Part shown: piece after piece, positions 53,324 to 61,867 of the stretch
Position numbering within the stretch: position 1 is the stretch's first letter
Layout of the letters: every line of letters starts with the position of its first letter
DNA from: DAOSXA01 sp964526835
GTDB lineage: Bacteria > Zixibacteria > MSB-5A5 > GN15 > FEB-12
Assembly (NCBI GenBank): GCA_964526835.1
Contig: CAZGMK010000009.1
Span: forward strand, 42,223-106,222
DNA length: 64,000 nucleotides
Direction of reading: 5' to 3'
Position numbers and translations under genes: made by a program
Notes under the pieces: generated by a model
What the model was told of the DNA's origin: nothing
The model's input: only the letters and a program-made list of their open reading frames with translations
Database searches by the model: none

Positions 53324-53728
53324 ATGACAGACAATCAACCGGGCCGCCCTCCCTGGCAACATTTCCTCATCTACTATCTGCCGCCGATCCTCTTCGCCGC
53401 CGCTATTATCGGGCTGTCCTCCATTCCCAACCTGCGGACTCCCGAGGTCAGGGTCATCGCCGTCGACAAGCTCGCCCACCTGATCGAGTACGCTGTCTTT
53501 GCTTTCCTCCTGTACCGCGCCTTTGTGCACCGTCGTGGCCGCGCCCGGGCTGACCGCGCGATCTGGTATGCAGCTCTGATCGTGTCCCTGTTTGCGGTGT
53601 TCGACGAAACCTACCAGCGATTCATTCCGGGACGCTTCAGTTCCGGCCACGATATTGTGGCCGACCTGCTGGGAGCGATTCTCGTACTGGCCTTTCTCGA
53701 GGTCCGCCGCCGCCGCCTCAAGCTGTAG
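53324..53728 (+). CDS. VanZ-family membrane protein
   Basis: A 134-residue protein (start ATG 53324; ATG 53306 and TTG 53288 are in frame and no binding site decides). Four transmembrane helices: LIYYLPPILFAAAIIGLSSI; LIEYAVFAFLLYRAF; IWYAALIVSLFAVF; DIVADLLGAILVLAFLEV. VDKLAHLIEYAVFAFL and DETYQRFIPGR are the VanZ core, where VanZ confers low-level teicoplanin resistance in enterococci. In other bacteria the family function is unknown. Confidence 0.8.
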   Translation: MTDNQPGRPPWQHFLIYYLPPILFAAAIIGLSSIPNLRTPEVRVIAVDKLAHLIEYAVFAFLLYRAFVHRRGRARADRAIWYAALIVSLFAVFDETYQRFIPGRFSSGHDIVADLLGAILVLAFLEVRRRRLKL

Positions 53729-53760
53729 CGACTGTTGTTTAACCCTGGTTTGCCTGGTAG

Positions 53761-53860
53761 CGCCGCTGAGGCAAGCCTCGCGGCTGCGCGAAAGGCCGTC
53801 TCGCCTCAAGAGCGCGGCTTTGCCTCGCCCGAGCAAAAGCAGAGGAGCAGGTCAATCATT
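53761..53860. repeat. Copy of an interspersed intergenic repeat
   Basis: Aligns with 29427-29507 in the same orientation: CGCCGCTGAGGCAAGCC, AAAGGCCG and GGTCAATCATT occur in the same order with small gaps. Confidence 0.4.
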
Positions 53861-53953
53861 GGCTCAGGACCTTTCCAACAGGTCCTGTCGTCTGAAGCGT
53901 TGTAAGTCCGCTATTTCAGTGCGTTTACCCCCTTTTGGCGACCTGTTATTGCC

Positions 53954-53982
53954 TTGACAACATTTCCCGACACTGATATATT
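53954..53982 (+). promoter_or_regulatory. Sigma-70 promoter
   Basis: TTGACA (53954-53959), 17-base spacer, TATATT (53977-53982). The -35 is consensus and the -10 differs at one position. Start expected near 53989. The first downstream gene is the large type IX cargo at 54390, giving a leader of about 400 bases, or a short transcript may end earlier. Confidence 0.7.
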
Positions 53983-54054
53983 CCGGGTGGTTCGGGCGGA
54001 GCATTCGGTCCTGCCTCAATGGGGGGTTAAGACCGATCTATCCCGCATTTGGTC

Positions 54055-54070
54055 TGGCACAGGTGTTGCT
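54055..54070 (+). promoter_or_regulatory. Sigma-54 (RpoN) promoter, consensus
   Basis: TGGCACAGGTGTTGCT, identical to the element at 3292 in 15 of 16 positions and with correct GG/GC spacing. Start would be near 54082, about 308 bases before the ATG at 54390. With the sigma-70 promoter upstream, the large surface-protein gene appears to have two promoters. Confidence 0.8.
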
Positions 54071-54389
54071 CAATAGGGCAGCAGTACTTATCGCTTGAAT
54101 GGTCTGACATAACTGGCTTGGAGTTTCAGGTAACCTTCTTGTGCTCAGGAGGGCGATTTATGCCGCGTATGACTGAACCCTCATTCGACCACCCCTGTGC
54201 CTCTTTAACACCATGGGGGTTAACACCTTGCCTGTCGCCACAGACACCTGGAGCGCTGCCCGCAAGCCGGGCGATTCAGGGACCGCTCGTCAATCCGGCA
54301 GGCCGACACGTCCGCTTGGAATAGCCATGGGCCCTCAACGATTTCCGACAATAGGAAAACACTTGCAGATAAAATCAGGAGAATTGCAG

Positions 54390-57300
54390 ATGAGACTGAG
54401 AGTGCTAATCATTGCCTTTTTGGCAATGGCCCTCTGGTGTAGTCAGGCGCAGGCGCAGTCCATAAGCGTCGACCACGTCGACGGCCTGAGTGCCCCTGAC
54501 GCCGTCCAGATGGAAACGCCCATCACCTTTCACATTCGAATGACAAACGATGTCGGCAACTCACAGAAAGGCATCACCAACGGCTTCCGGGTCTATTCCC
54601 CCACCGGGGCCGAATGGACCACGACTGTCGCCGACAGCACCGATGCCATCGGCGGAACTGAGTTTGACCTCGTCTATGTCATCAACAACTTCAGCGTCAC
54701 CGGCTCCGGCGCCGATACTGTCGGCGTCGGTGGCGCCGTGATATTCAATCCGGTAGGGATGCCCGCCGGGTTCGATGACATCACCCACACGATTACTATT
54801 GGGCCCATCGATCCCGCGTACCAGGGCGGGGAAATATGTCTGGATTCAAGTTTCTTCCCTCCCTCCGGCCTCTGGAAATGGGCCGGCCCGCCTGAGGCTA
54901 TCCCCTCATGGGACGGCCCCCATTGCTTCACCATTGGCGAAGCCGGGCCGGAGCCGCCGGTCATCACCTGTCCGGACCCGACCTCCGAAGAACTCTGCGA
55001 TCCAGGTCCTGTCTGCCTGGACATCCCGATCGCCGGTGAAGGCGTCACGGTCACTGTCGCCGGCGACGCCGTCTGGGACGCCGGACAATTCTGCTTCGAC
55101 GCCGATACCTCGGGAGCCTACGGCTTCCGGATCATAGCCGCTAACAGCGGCGGCGCTGATACCTGCGATTTCTCGGTGGACGTGGCCATCAACAGAGCCC
55201 CAGCGGTTGTGCTCGATGATGACGACACTTTCACCACTTGCGGTATCGAAGAGATTTGTTACTCCTATGTGGTTTCGGATCCGGATGCTGGTGATCCGGT
55301 GATCGAGCGATTGATCTCCGGAACGGGCACGTTGGATACTCTCAACAATTCGATCTGCTTCCTTACCGAAGAAGCCGGCGACTATACTTTCATAGTCGAA
55401 GTCGAGGATGCCTGCGGCGCGACTGATCAGGATACGATCGTCGTGACCGTAATCATCAACGAAGTTTCGACCCTCGATTGCCCGACCGAACCGGTCGAGA
55501 TCGCGTTGTGCGAGGCCGGCCAGGTCTGCATCCCGCTTGCCGGTACCAACATCACCGAATTCGAGTCCAATATGGGCGCCTGGGCCGACAATGAGTTTTG
55601 CTTCCCGGCCGATACCGCCGGCACCTACACTGTTGATATCACCGCCAGTGGTCCCTGCAACGAAATCGAATGCAGCTTCTCCGTTGTCGTGACCTTCGCC
55701 GATGGCCCCAGGATTGCCTGCCCGGAAAATACCATCCCCGCTTCTGTCTGCGGCCCCGGCGAGCAGATATGCCTCGACCTGCCGATCACCGGCGCTGATG
55801 AAGTAGCTACCAGTCTCGGTGACTGGGCCGATGGGCAGCTCTGTTTTGTCGCCGACGCTGCCGGAGTGATTGCGATCGAAGTGATCGCGACCGGTTGTGG
55901 CGGCGCAGATACCTGCGAGGTCAATGTAGATGTGCACTTCAACCAGGCGCCGAGCATAACTACGGCCGGCGTCGACACGACTACCTCGTGTGAACCGGGC
56001 AGCTACTGCTTTACGTATTCCGTCGATGACCCGGATGGCGATCCTGTCACCGAGCAGCTTGTTGTGTCGCCGTCGGGCGCTACTATTGACACCGTCGCCA
56101 ATGAAGTCTGCTTCAACTTCACTGAAAACGGTGATTACCTGTTCGTAGTGCAGGCCTCGGATGACTGCGCCGTATCGGCGGACACCATGATAGTGACTGT
56201 AGGCATCCAGCCTGCTTTCTCCATTGACTGTCCTTCGACCCAGATCCCGATCTCTCTTTGCAGCGCGGGTGAAGTCTGCTACCCGCTCGCGATTCAGGGG
56301 GCCGATGAAGTCTCCGCCAGCTATGGGGCCTGGGACGACGGTCAGCTCTGCTTCACGGCCGACACTGCCGGCGCTTACAGTATTAGCGTCAGCGCCGCCG
56401 GTCCCTGCGGCGAAGGCGCATGTGAACTCATGTTTAATGTTACCTTCGGCGATGAGCCCGAGATCGCCTGCCCGATCGAACCTATCGTGGTCGATCAAGT
56501 CCCGGGGCAGGATCACTGCGTAGAGCTCCCGATCACCGGCGCCGACACCGTATACGTCCAGCACGCCCATGAGGGCTGGACAGCCGGTTGGTTTGAGGGC
56601 GACCTCTGCTTCGACATCTCCATGCCGGGCGTCTATCCGGCCAGCATCATCGCTACCAGCGACTGCGGCGCCGACACCTGCGACGTTATAATTGAGGTGA
56701 TCGGATGCCCGATGCCCGCCATCGCCTGTCCGGACGGCGCCATCGATTATCCCGTTTGCGAACCCGGCCAGGTCTGCATCGGCCTCGAAATCACGGATGC
56801 CGAGACGGTCACTATCGAAGGCGCAACGTGGGATGACGGGCAGCTCTGTTTTGAGGCCGAAGGCTTTGGCATTCATGAGTTCATGGTCATTGCCGGCAGC
56901 CCCTGCGGCGCCGACACTTGTGAACTGGCTGTCGACGTCACCGAAATCCCGGCCCCCGGCATAGACTGTCCCGCGGAGCCGATTGTAGTCACGACTCAGG
57001 ACGAGCCATATTGTATGCCGATGGCGATCACCGACTACGACTCGGTCGTCATCATGCCCGATAAGAGCATCTGGCTCCCCGAATGGGCGAATGATACCCT
57101 GTGCTTCGACGCTTCCACTGTCGGCACCTACTGGGCGTCAGTGATAGCCTACAATGATTGCGGCGAGACATACTGTAACATCGAAGTCGAGGTCATCGAC
57201 TGCGCCACGCCCACGATCGATTGCCCAGCCGAGCAGCCGCTTTTTATCCCTGCTGACGAGCTGTGGTGTATTCCTCTTGTAATCAATGGCGCCAGTAGCG

Positions 57301-60257
57301 TCGAAGTGGTTCACGACGCCGGCGATTCGGATATCTTGTGGCAGGATAACGAGCTTTGTCTCAATTTGTCAACACCCCCGGATGGTTTGGACACATGCCA
57401 AGTGATATTGAATGCATCGAACTCCTGCGGCCAAACCGCCTGCACTTTGGTGGTGATAGCGGAGATCCCGATCGGATGTCAAGACGCTGAAATCGATTGC
57501 CCCGACGATACCCTCGAGATCACCCTCTGTGATCCCTCCGAGCCGTGCGAACTTTGCTTCTACCTGCCGATCACCAACGCCGTCAATGTAACCGTCGATC
57601 CCGAGACAGGTTACTGGCACGACGACAGCCTGTGCTTCGTGACCGAAGGGGCCGGCTATTACACCTTCACCGTAACCGCCCACGCTGAACTCGGCTGCGA
57701 CGATGCAATCTGCGAAATCACCATTCTGGTCGAGGATTATGTTTGGTCCTGTTCGGAGATGTACCTGTCCGACACTGCCCTGTACTTCAGCATGGCTTAT
57801 GACGATCTGGTCAATCCGGATCCCCAGACTTTCCAGGTGACTACACCGGATGATGACTTCTGCTTCGACCTGGCTCAGGCCAGCGGATTCAGTTGGCTGA
57901 GTGTCCCCGACAGCGGCTGCACCTGGGAAGACATCACGCTGACGGTTAACGGCTTCGATCTGCTGCCCGGGCTCTATTCGGCTCAGGTCGCGGTTATCGG
58001 CGATCCGAATGAGGTCTGTGATCCCAGCTCCCGGTATGTCACCGTATACCTCGAGGTTCTCCCGCAGCAGTCCGAGGACGATGTCCTGCGCATCCCCACG
58101 GTGCCGGGCGTGCCGGGTGCGCGCATCGAGGTCCCGGTCAGTATCGAGTTTGTCTGCAATCTCTATGGAGTGAGCTCGACCTTCGAATTTATCAGCGATC
58201 ACTTCACCTTCGATTCGGCGACCTTCGACGGCAGCCTGATCGAGGATTGGTATAACCTGACAGTCACCAGTGACGGCAATCATATCATGATCGAGGCCGA
58301 CGACGACGACGGCATGATCGAGCCCGCCGTCGGCAATCTGGTGACACTGCACTTTACGGTCCACCATAGCGCCCCCCAGAATTTCTATCCGATCGACGCC
58401 ATGGACGCCGTTTTTGAGATGGCCTGCTGGCCGCCGACGGTCGAACCGTTTGAACCGAGAATCATACCTGGCGGCGTCGTGGTCGGCACCCCCGATAACT
58501 ACGTCTGCGGGTATGTCGTGGATCCGCAAATGAACCCGATTGAGGGCGCCACAGTTGAACTGTGGGCCGAATATCCGACCGGCACGTTCGACGACCGGGT
58601 CTGGTCGGATGCCACCGGCCTGTTCGAGTTCTTCCACTCGACCGTCGTCCCGTTCGACCTGTACGCCTACAAAGACGGCTACTATCCGGCTGTGATCGAG
58701 AACCTCAATTACTCCCAGACCGGAATCATGATTGTCCTGACCCCGATCGAAGACGACATCACTCCGACCGATATGTGGGTCAACTTCTACTGTGAATTCA
58801 ACACCTTGGGCGGCGAGCCCTTCCCGGTCGGCACGGTGATCGATGCCTACGATCCCGACGGTGTCCACTGCGGCAGCTTCACCGTCCGAGAACTCGGCGC
58901 CTACGGTTTCATGCCGGTTTACCGCGATGATCCCTGGACGGCCCTCGACGAAGGTGCAGAAGAAGGCGATGTCATTCGCATCTACGTCAACGGCATCGAA
59001 GCCTATCCGCACGCCGTCCCGCGCTGGACCGGCAATGGTGATGCCCATGAGATCTGCCTCGATGTCGACGGCACCGATACCCATATCTGCGAGTTGTCCA
59101 CCGGCTGGAACCTCGTGAGCTGGCCGTTGGATACCGACGTCGACGATATCGAGACCGTCCTGGCCTCGCTGGGCGACGCTGTCGACGTGGTCCTGGGCTT
59201 CGAACAGGGTGGCCTGACCTGGGATCCTGACTTCCCGGTCTTCTCAAACCTGACCGAGGTGGACCACCTCTCAGGGTACTGGATCAAGCTCAACGCCCCG
59301 GCTACACTCGAAATCACCGGCTCGCGGGTGGCGGCCACAACTCCGATCATGCTCAACAATGGCTGGAACCTGGTCTCTTACCTGCCGGATCTGAGCATGC
59401 CGCCCCAGACCGCTCTGGCGAGCATCGACGGGCCGCTCGATGTCGCCCTGGGCTTTGACGAAGGCTACCTGGTTTACGATCCCGATGACGAGGTTCACAG
59501 CAACCTCGACCTGATGAGCCAGTGTTACGGCTACTGGCTGCGCGTTGACGGTCCGGCGCAGTTGCTCTATCCGGGTGACGGCCCGGTGGTTGCACCGCAG
59601 TTGCGTCCCGACAACATCCTGGCCGCCAAGACCGCCGACGATGTCCTGGTTACCCGCAGCTGGATGAACCTGTTCAGCGCCGAGCTGACCCTCGACGGCC
59701 AGACCGTGCCGGCCGGTACTCGTGTGACCGCCCATACCGCTGATGGCCAGGCCATCGGCAGTTTCACCGTAGCCCAGGATGGCCTGTTCGGATTCATGCC
59801 CGTCTACGGCTCCGATGAATCCCCGGATGGCCGCCGCGCGGTCGACCCGGGACACGAGTTCTACCTGGAGATCGGTGGGGTCGAGGTCAACGAGACATTC
59901 ACCTGGACCACCAACGGCGACCGGGTCGAAATCGGCGCCCTGACCAGCAAGGCCCACGGCTCAACCGATGTCCTGCCGGAGGCCTACAACCTGGGCCAGA
60001 ACTATCCGAACCCGTTCAACCCGACTACCAACATCGGCTTCAGCCTGCCCTCGGCCATGAAAGCCCGCGTTGAAATTTACAACGTGCTCGGCAGACTTGT
60101 TGCAGTACCGTTTGACGGTATGGCTACCTCAGGTTATAATGAGATCGTCTGGAACGGCCGGAGCGACAATGGCTCCGAGGTCGCCAGCGGCGTTTACTTC
60201 TACCGGCTGACAACCGGCGAGTACACCGAAACCCGCAAGATGACCTTGCTGAAGTAG
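54390..60257 (+). CDS. Giant type IX-secreted repeat protein with cohesin-like domain
   Basis: A 1955-residue protein; the ATG at 54390 has AGGAGAATTGCAG before it and gives a signal peptide (MRLRVLIIAFLAMALWCSQA). Layout: about 25-185 unknown beta domain; about 190-1120 nine homologous Cys-bearing modules of about 80-90 residues, each with an I-x-CP start, a C-x-x-L-x-I segment, LCF and a C...C pair, with two modules extended by a longer SDPD-type insert; about 1125-1225 a BACON-like domain; about 1230-1365 a cohesin-like domain (IPTVPGVPGARIEVPVSIEF); about 1370-1450 a carboxypeptidase-regulatory-like domain; then a NPVGTVIDAYDPDGVHCGSF-type module, two SGWNLVSW/NGWNLVSY repeats, another copy of the module, and a C-terminal type A sorting domain (NYPNPFNPTTNI to KMTLLK). 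It is secreted by T9SS and may be a surface scaffold. Confidence 0.88.
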   Translation: MRLRVLIIAFLAMALWCSQAQAQSISVDHVDGLSAPDAVQMETPITFHIRMTNDVGNSQKGITNGFRVYSPTGAEWTTTVADSTDAIGGTEFDLVYVINNFSVTGSGADTVGVGGAVIFNPVGMPAGFDDITHTITIGPIDPAYQGGEICLDSSFFPPSGLWKWAGPPEAIPSWDGPHCFTIGEAGPEPPVITCPDPTSEELCDPGPVCLDIPIAGEGVTVTVAGDAVWDAGQFCFDADTSGAYGFRIIAANSGGADTCDFSVDVAINRAPAVVLDDDDTFTTCGIEEICYSYVVSDPDAGDPVIERLISGTGTLDTLNNSICFLTEEAGDYTFIVEVEDACGATDQDTIVVTVIINEVSTLDCPTEPVEIALCEAGQVCIPLAGTNITEFESNMGAWADNEFCFPADTAGTYTVDITASGPCNEIECSFSVVVTFADGPRIACPENTIPASVCGPGEQICLDLPITGADEVATSLGDWADGQLCFVADAAGVIAIEVIATGCGGADTCEVNVDVHFNQAPSITTAGVDTTTSCEPGSYCFTYSVDDPDGDPVTEQLVVSPSGATIDTVANEVCFNFTENGDYLFVVQASDDCAVSADTMIVTVGIQPAFSIDCPSTQIPISLCSAGEVCYPLAIQGADEVSASYGAWDDGQLCFTADTAGAYSISVSAAGPCGEGACELMFNVTFGDEPEIACPIEPIVVDQVPGQDHCVELPITGADTVYVQHAHEGWTAGWFEGDLCFDISMPGVYPASIIATSDCGADTCDVIIEVIGCPMPAIACPDGAIDYPVCEPGQVCIGLEITDAETVTIEGATWDDGQLCFEAEGFGIHEFMVIAGSPCGADTCELAVDVTEIPAPGIDCPAEPIVVTTQDEPYCMPMAITDYDSVVIMPDKSIWLPEWANDTLCFDASTVGTYWASVIAYNDCGETYCNIEVEVIDCATPTIDCPAEQPLFIPADELWCIPLVINGASSVEVVHDAGDSDILWQDNELCLNLSTPPDGLDTCQVILNASNSCGQTACTLVVIAEIPIGCQDAEIDCPDDTLEITLCDPSEPCELCFYLPITNAVNVTVDPETGYWHDDSLCFVTEGAGYYTFTVTAHAELGCDDAICEITILVEDYVWSCSEMYLSDTALYFSMAYDDLVNPDPQTFQVTTPDDDFCFDLAQASGFSWLSVPDSGCTWEDITLTVNGFDLLPGLYSAQVAVIGDPNEVCDPSSRYVTVYLEVLPQQSEDDVLRIPTVPGVPGARIEVPVSIEFVCNLYGVSSTFEFISDHFTFDSATFDGSLIEDWYNLTVTSDGNHIMIEADDDDGMIEPAVGNLVTLHFTVHHSAPQNFYPIDAMDAVFEMACWPPTVEPFEPRIIPGGVVVGTPDNYVCGYVVDPQMNPIEGATVELWAEYPTGTFDDRVWSDATGLFEFFHSTVVPFDLYAYKDGYYPAVIENLNYSQTGIMIVLTPIEDDITPTDMWVNFYCEFNTLGGEPFPVGTVIDAYDPDGVHCGSFTVRELGAYGFMPVYRDDPWTALDEGAEEGDVIRIYVNGIEAYPHAVPRWTGNGDAHEICLDVDGTDTHICELSTGWNLVSWPLDTDVDDIETVLASLGDAVDVVLGFEQGGLTWDPDFPVFSNLTEVDHLSGYWIKLNAPATLEITGSRVAATTPIMLNNGWNLVSYLPDLSMPPQTALASIDGPLDVALGFDEGYLVYDPDDEVHSNLDLMSQCYGYWLRVDGPAQLLYPGDGPVVAPQLRPDNILAAKTADDVLVTRSWMNLFSAELTLDGQTVPAGTRVTAHTADGQAIGSFTVAQDGLFGFMPVYGSDESPDGRRAVDPGHEFYLEIGGVEVNETFTWTTNGDRVEIGALTSKAHGSTDVLPEAYNLGQNYPNPFNPTTNIGFSLPSAMKARVEIYNVLGRLVAVPFDGMATSGYNEIVWNGRSDNGSEVASGVYFYRLTTGEYTETRKMTLLK

Positions 60258-60289
60258 TCAGAATATGTGAAGAGGAAGTAACAGCTAAC

Positions 60290-60320
60290 GTCCGGTCCCG
60301 ACCATGGGTCGGGCCCGGAC
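60290..60320 (+). terminator. Strong hairpin between the two type IX cargo genes
   Basis: Arms 60290-60303 and 60307-60320 pair at 13 of 14 positions around ATG. No T-run follows. It could be a partial terminator or an RNA-stabilising element lowering or modulating expression of the downstream gene. Confidence 0.5.
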
Positions 60321-60340
60321 AATAGAGACAGGGTGAAAAC

Positions 60341-61729
60341 GTGATTCGAAAGATACTAACACTGAGCTTAGCCGCCGGGATTGTGCTGATACTGACCGCC
60401 GCCGCGGTAGCGGATGTAATCGGTACTCCCTGGGCCAAGGACTTCCGCGGACACGCATACATAAACGGCAGCCTTGCGCCCAAGGGAACCGTCATTGACG
60501 CCTATGACCCCGACGACGTCCATTGCGGTACCTTTACCATCGGCGAGAATGTCGACTCGATCGGCCTCTTTGGGCCACTGTTCGTCTATGGCGATGACCC
60601 CTATGGGACAGGTGACCAGGATATCGACGAGGGCGCCGAGCCAGGAGACTCAATCCGCTTCAAGATCAACGGCATCTGGGCCGATCCGACCGTCATAAGC
60701 GGAGATCTGCTCTGGTATGACAAAGAGATGGCGGTAATTGACCTGAGCATATCAAACGTCAATCCCGCCTTGAGCATCGCCTACCATCCGCCCGACAAGG
60801 AGGGCAAACCCGGCCGCACCTTGCGCTTCTGGGTCGGGGTTCAGAATGACGGCGATGCCACCGATCAGGTCGGCATCACCGCCAGCTCGACACTGGGCTG
60901 GACAGTCCGCGCCAACACCGAAATGGTCAGGGCCGAAGCCGGCGAGGTCGTCTATACCTGGTTCGAGGTCGATATCCCCAACTGGCCCGGGGATGACCGC
61001 GACGATACCCTGAGCTTCACCGTATACTCCGGAACCGATCCCGGGGTGAACGTCGAAAGCCAGGTCGTGGCCACCGCCACCGCCGGTATCAACTATGACC
61101 TCACTTTGACGACGTTTCCTCCAGACACAGATCTAATCCCCCCGGATGCCACCATGCGCATTGAGGTAGGCGTGACCAATACCGGCAATGTCGATGATGG
61201 CTGCCTCATCCAGGTCTCGCCAAACAGTTACTGGTCCGGCTCAGTTGATTCAACTAGCGGGATCTTGCCGGTCGGCATCGGCGAAGAGGTCATGGTGTGG
61301 TTCGATGTCACTAGGCCGTCATACGTTCAGAATGAGGATTCCATGGGCGTTTTCAACTATACCGTGGTTTCGGCCAGCGACCCCTCGGTGACTGTTTCCG
61401 GTGTGGTTTTGTTGCAGCCCGACTTAGGCAACGACGTCAACCACGGCGATGTCACCCTGCTTCCCGACCAGATGCACCTTGGCCAGAACTACCCGAATCC
61501 ATTCAACCCCACTACCACCATCGCCTTCTCGCTGGCCTCGAGGTCACGGGTGAATATCGCCATCTTCGATATCCTCGGCCGCACCGTTGAGTCGATCGAC
61601 ATGGGCGCCCTGAGCGCCGGACAGCACGAGTTCACCTGGGATGCCTCCTCCCTGTCCAGCGGCGTCTACTTCTACCGCCTGACCACCGAGCAGGGCAGCC
61701 AGACCCGCAAAATGACCCTGCTCAAGTAG
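60341..61729 (+). CDS. Type IX-secreted protein with C-terminal sorting domain
   Basis: A 462-residue protein starting at GTG 60341. Signal peptide: MIRKILTLSLAAGIVLILTA. Residues about 35-125 repeat the APKGTVIDAYDPDDVHCGTF-type module found twice in the upstream giant protein (GTVIDAYDPD, FGPLFVYGDDP, DEGAEPGDSIRFKINGIWA). Then two Ig-like/CARDB-type modules (TLRFWVGVQNDGDATDQVGI; TMRIEVGVTNTGNVDDGCLI). The C-terminus (about 375-462) is a type A sorting domain (NYPNPFNPTTTI, SSGVYFYRL, KMTLLK). It is probably co-transcribed with the giant protein and shares its export route. Confidence 0.88.
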   Translation: MIRKILTLSLAAGIVLILTAAAVADVIGTPWAKDFRGHAYINGSLAPKGTVIDAYDPDDVHCGTFTIGENVDSIGLFGPLFVYGDDPYGTGDQDIDEGAEPGDSIRFKINGIWADPTVISGDLLWYDKEMAVIDLSISNVNPALSIAYHPPDKEGKPGRTLRFWVGVQNDGDATDQVGITASSTLGWTVRANTEMVRAEAGEVVYTWFEVDIPNWPGDDRDDTLSFTVYSGTDPGVNVESQVVATATAGINYDLTLTTFPPDTDLIPPDATMRIEVGVTNTGNVDDGCLIQVSPNSYWSGSVDSTSGILPVGIGEEVMVWFDVTRPSYVQNEDSMGVFNYTVVSASDPSVTVSGVVLLQPDLGNDVNHGDVTLLPDQMHLGQNYPNPFNPTTTIAFSLASRSRVNIAIFDILGRTVESIDMGALSAGQHEFTWDASSLSSGVYFYRLTTEQGSQTRKMTLLK

Positions 61730-61750
61730 ATATATCTTCCCGAATTGCAC

Positions 61751-61781
61751 GCCCCGGCCCCCATCGGCCGGGGCTTTTTTT
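61751..61781 (+). terminator. Rho-independent terminator
   Basis: A perfect 9-bp stem (GCCCCGGCC / GGCCGGGGC), 6-base loop and TTTTTTT. It closes the type IX cargo operon. Confidence 0.92.
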
Positions 61782-61867
61782 GTTGTCTAAACGCATCTTC
61801 TCCCGATATTGGAGACAGAAACACGCGGCTTGCGCCAACGTGAACAAGGCAATATCAAGGATCGAAT

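Larger units (their letters stand above)
53729..54389. other. 661-bp intergenic region with two promoters and a repeat copy
   Basis: No credible gene before the ATG at 54390. The region contains an interspersed repeat copy (53761-53860), a sigma-70 promoter (53954-53982) and a sigma-54 promoter (54055-54070), followed by about 300 bases of untranslated leader. In-frame starts between 54161 and 54390 lack binding sites. Confidence 0.6.

Noticed and set aside
54906..56876. 656-codon minus-strand ORF, plus the one at 57369-59084
   Set aside because: Antisense to the giant repeat protein; their apparent repeats mirror the sense-strand repeats.
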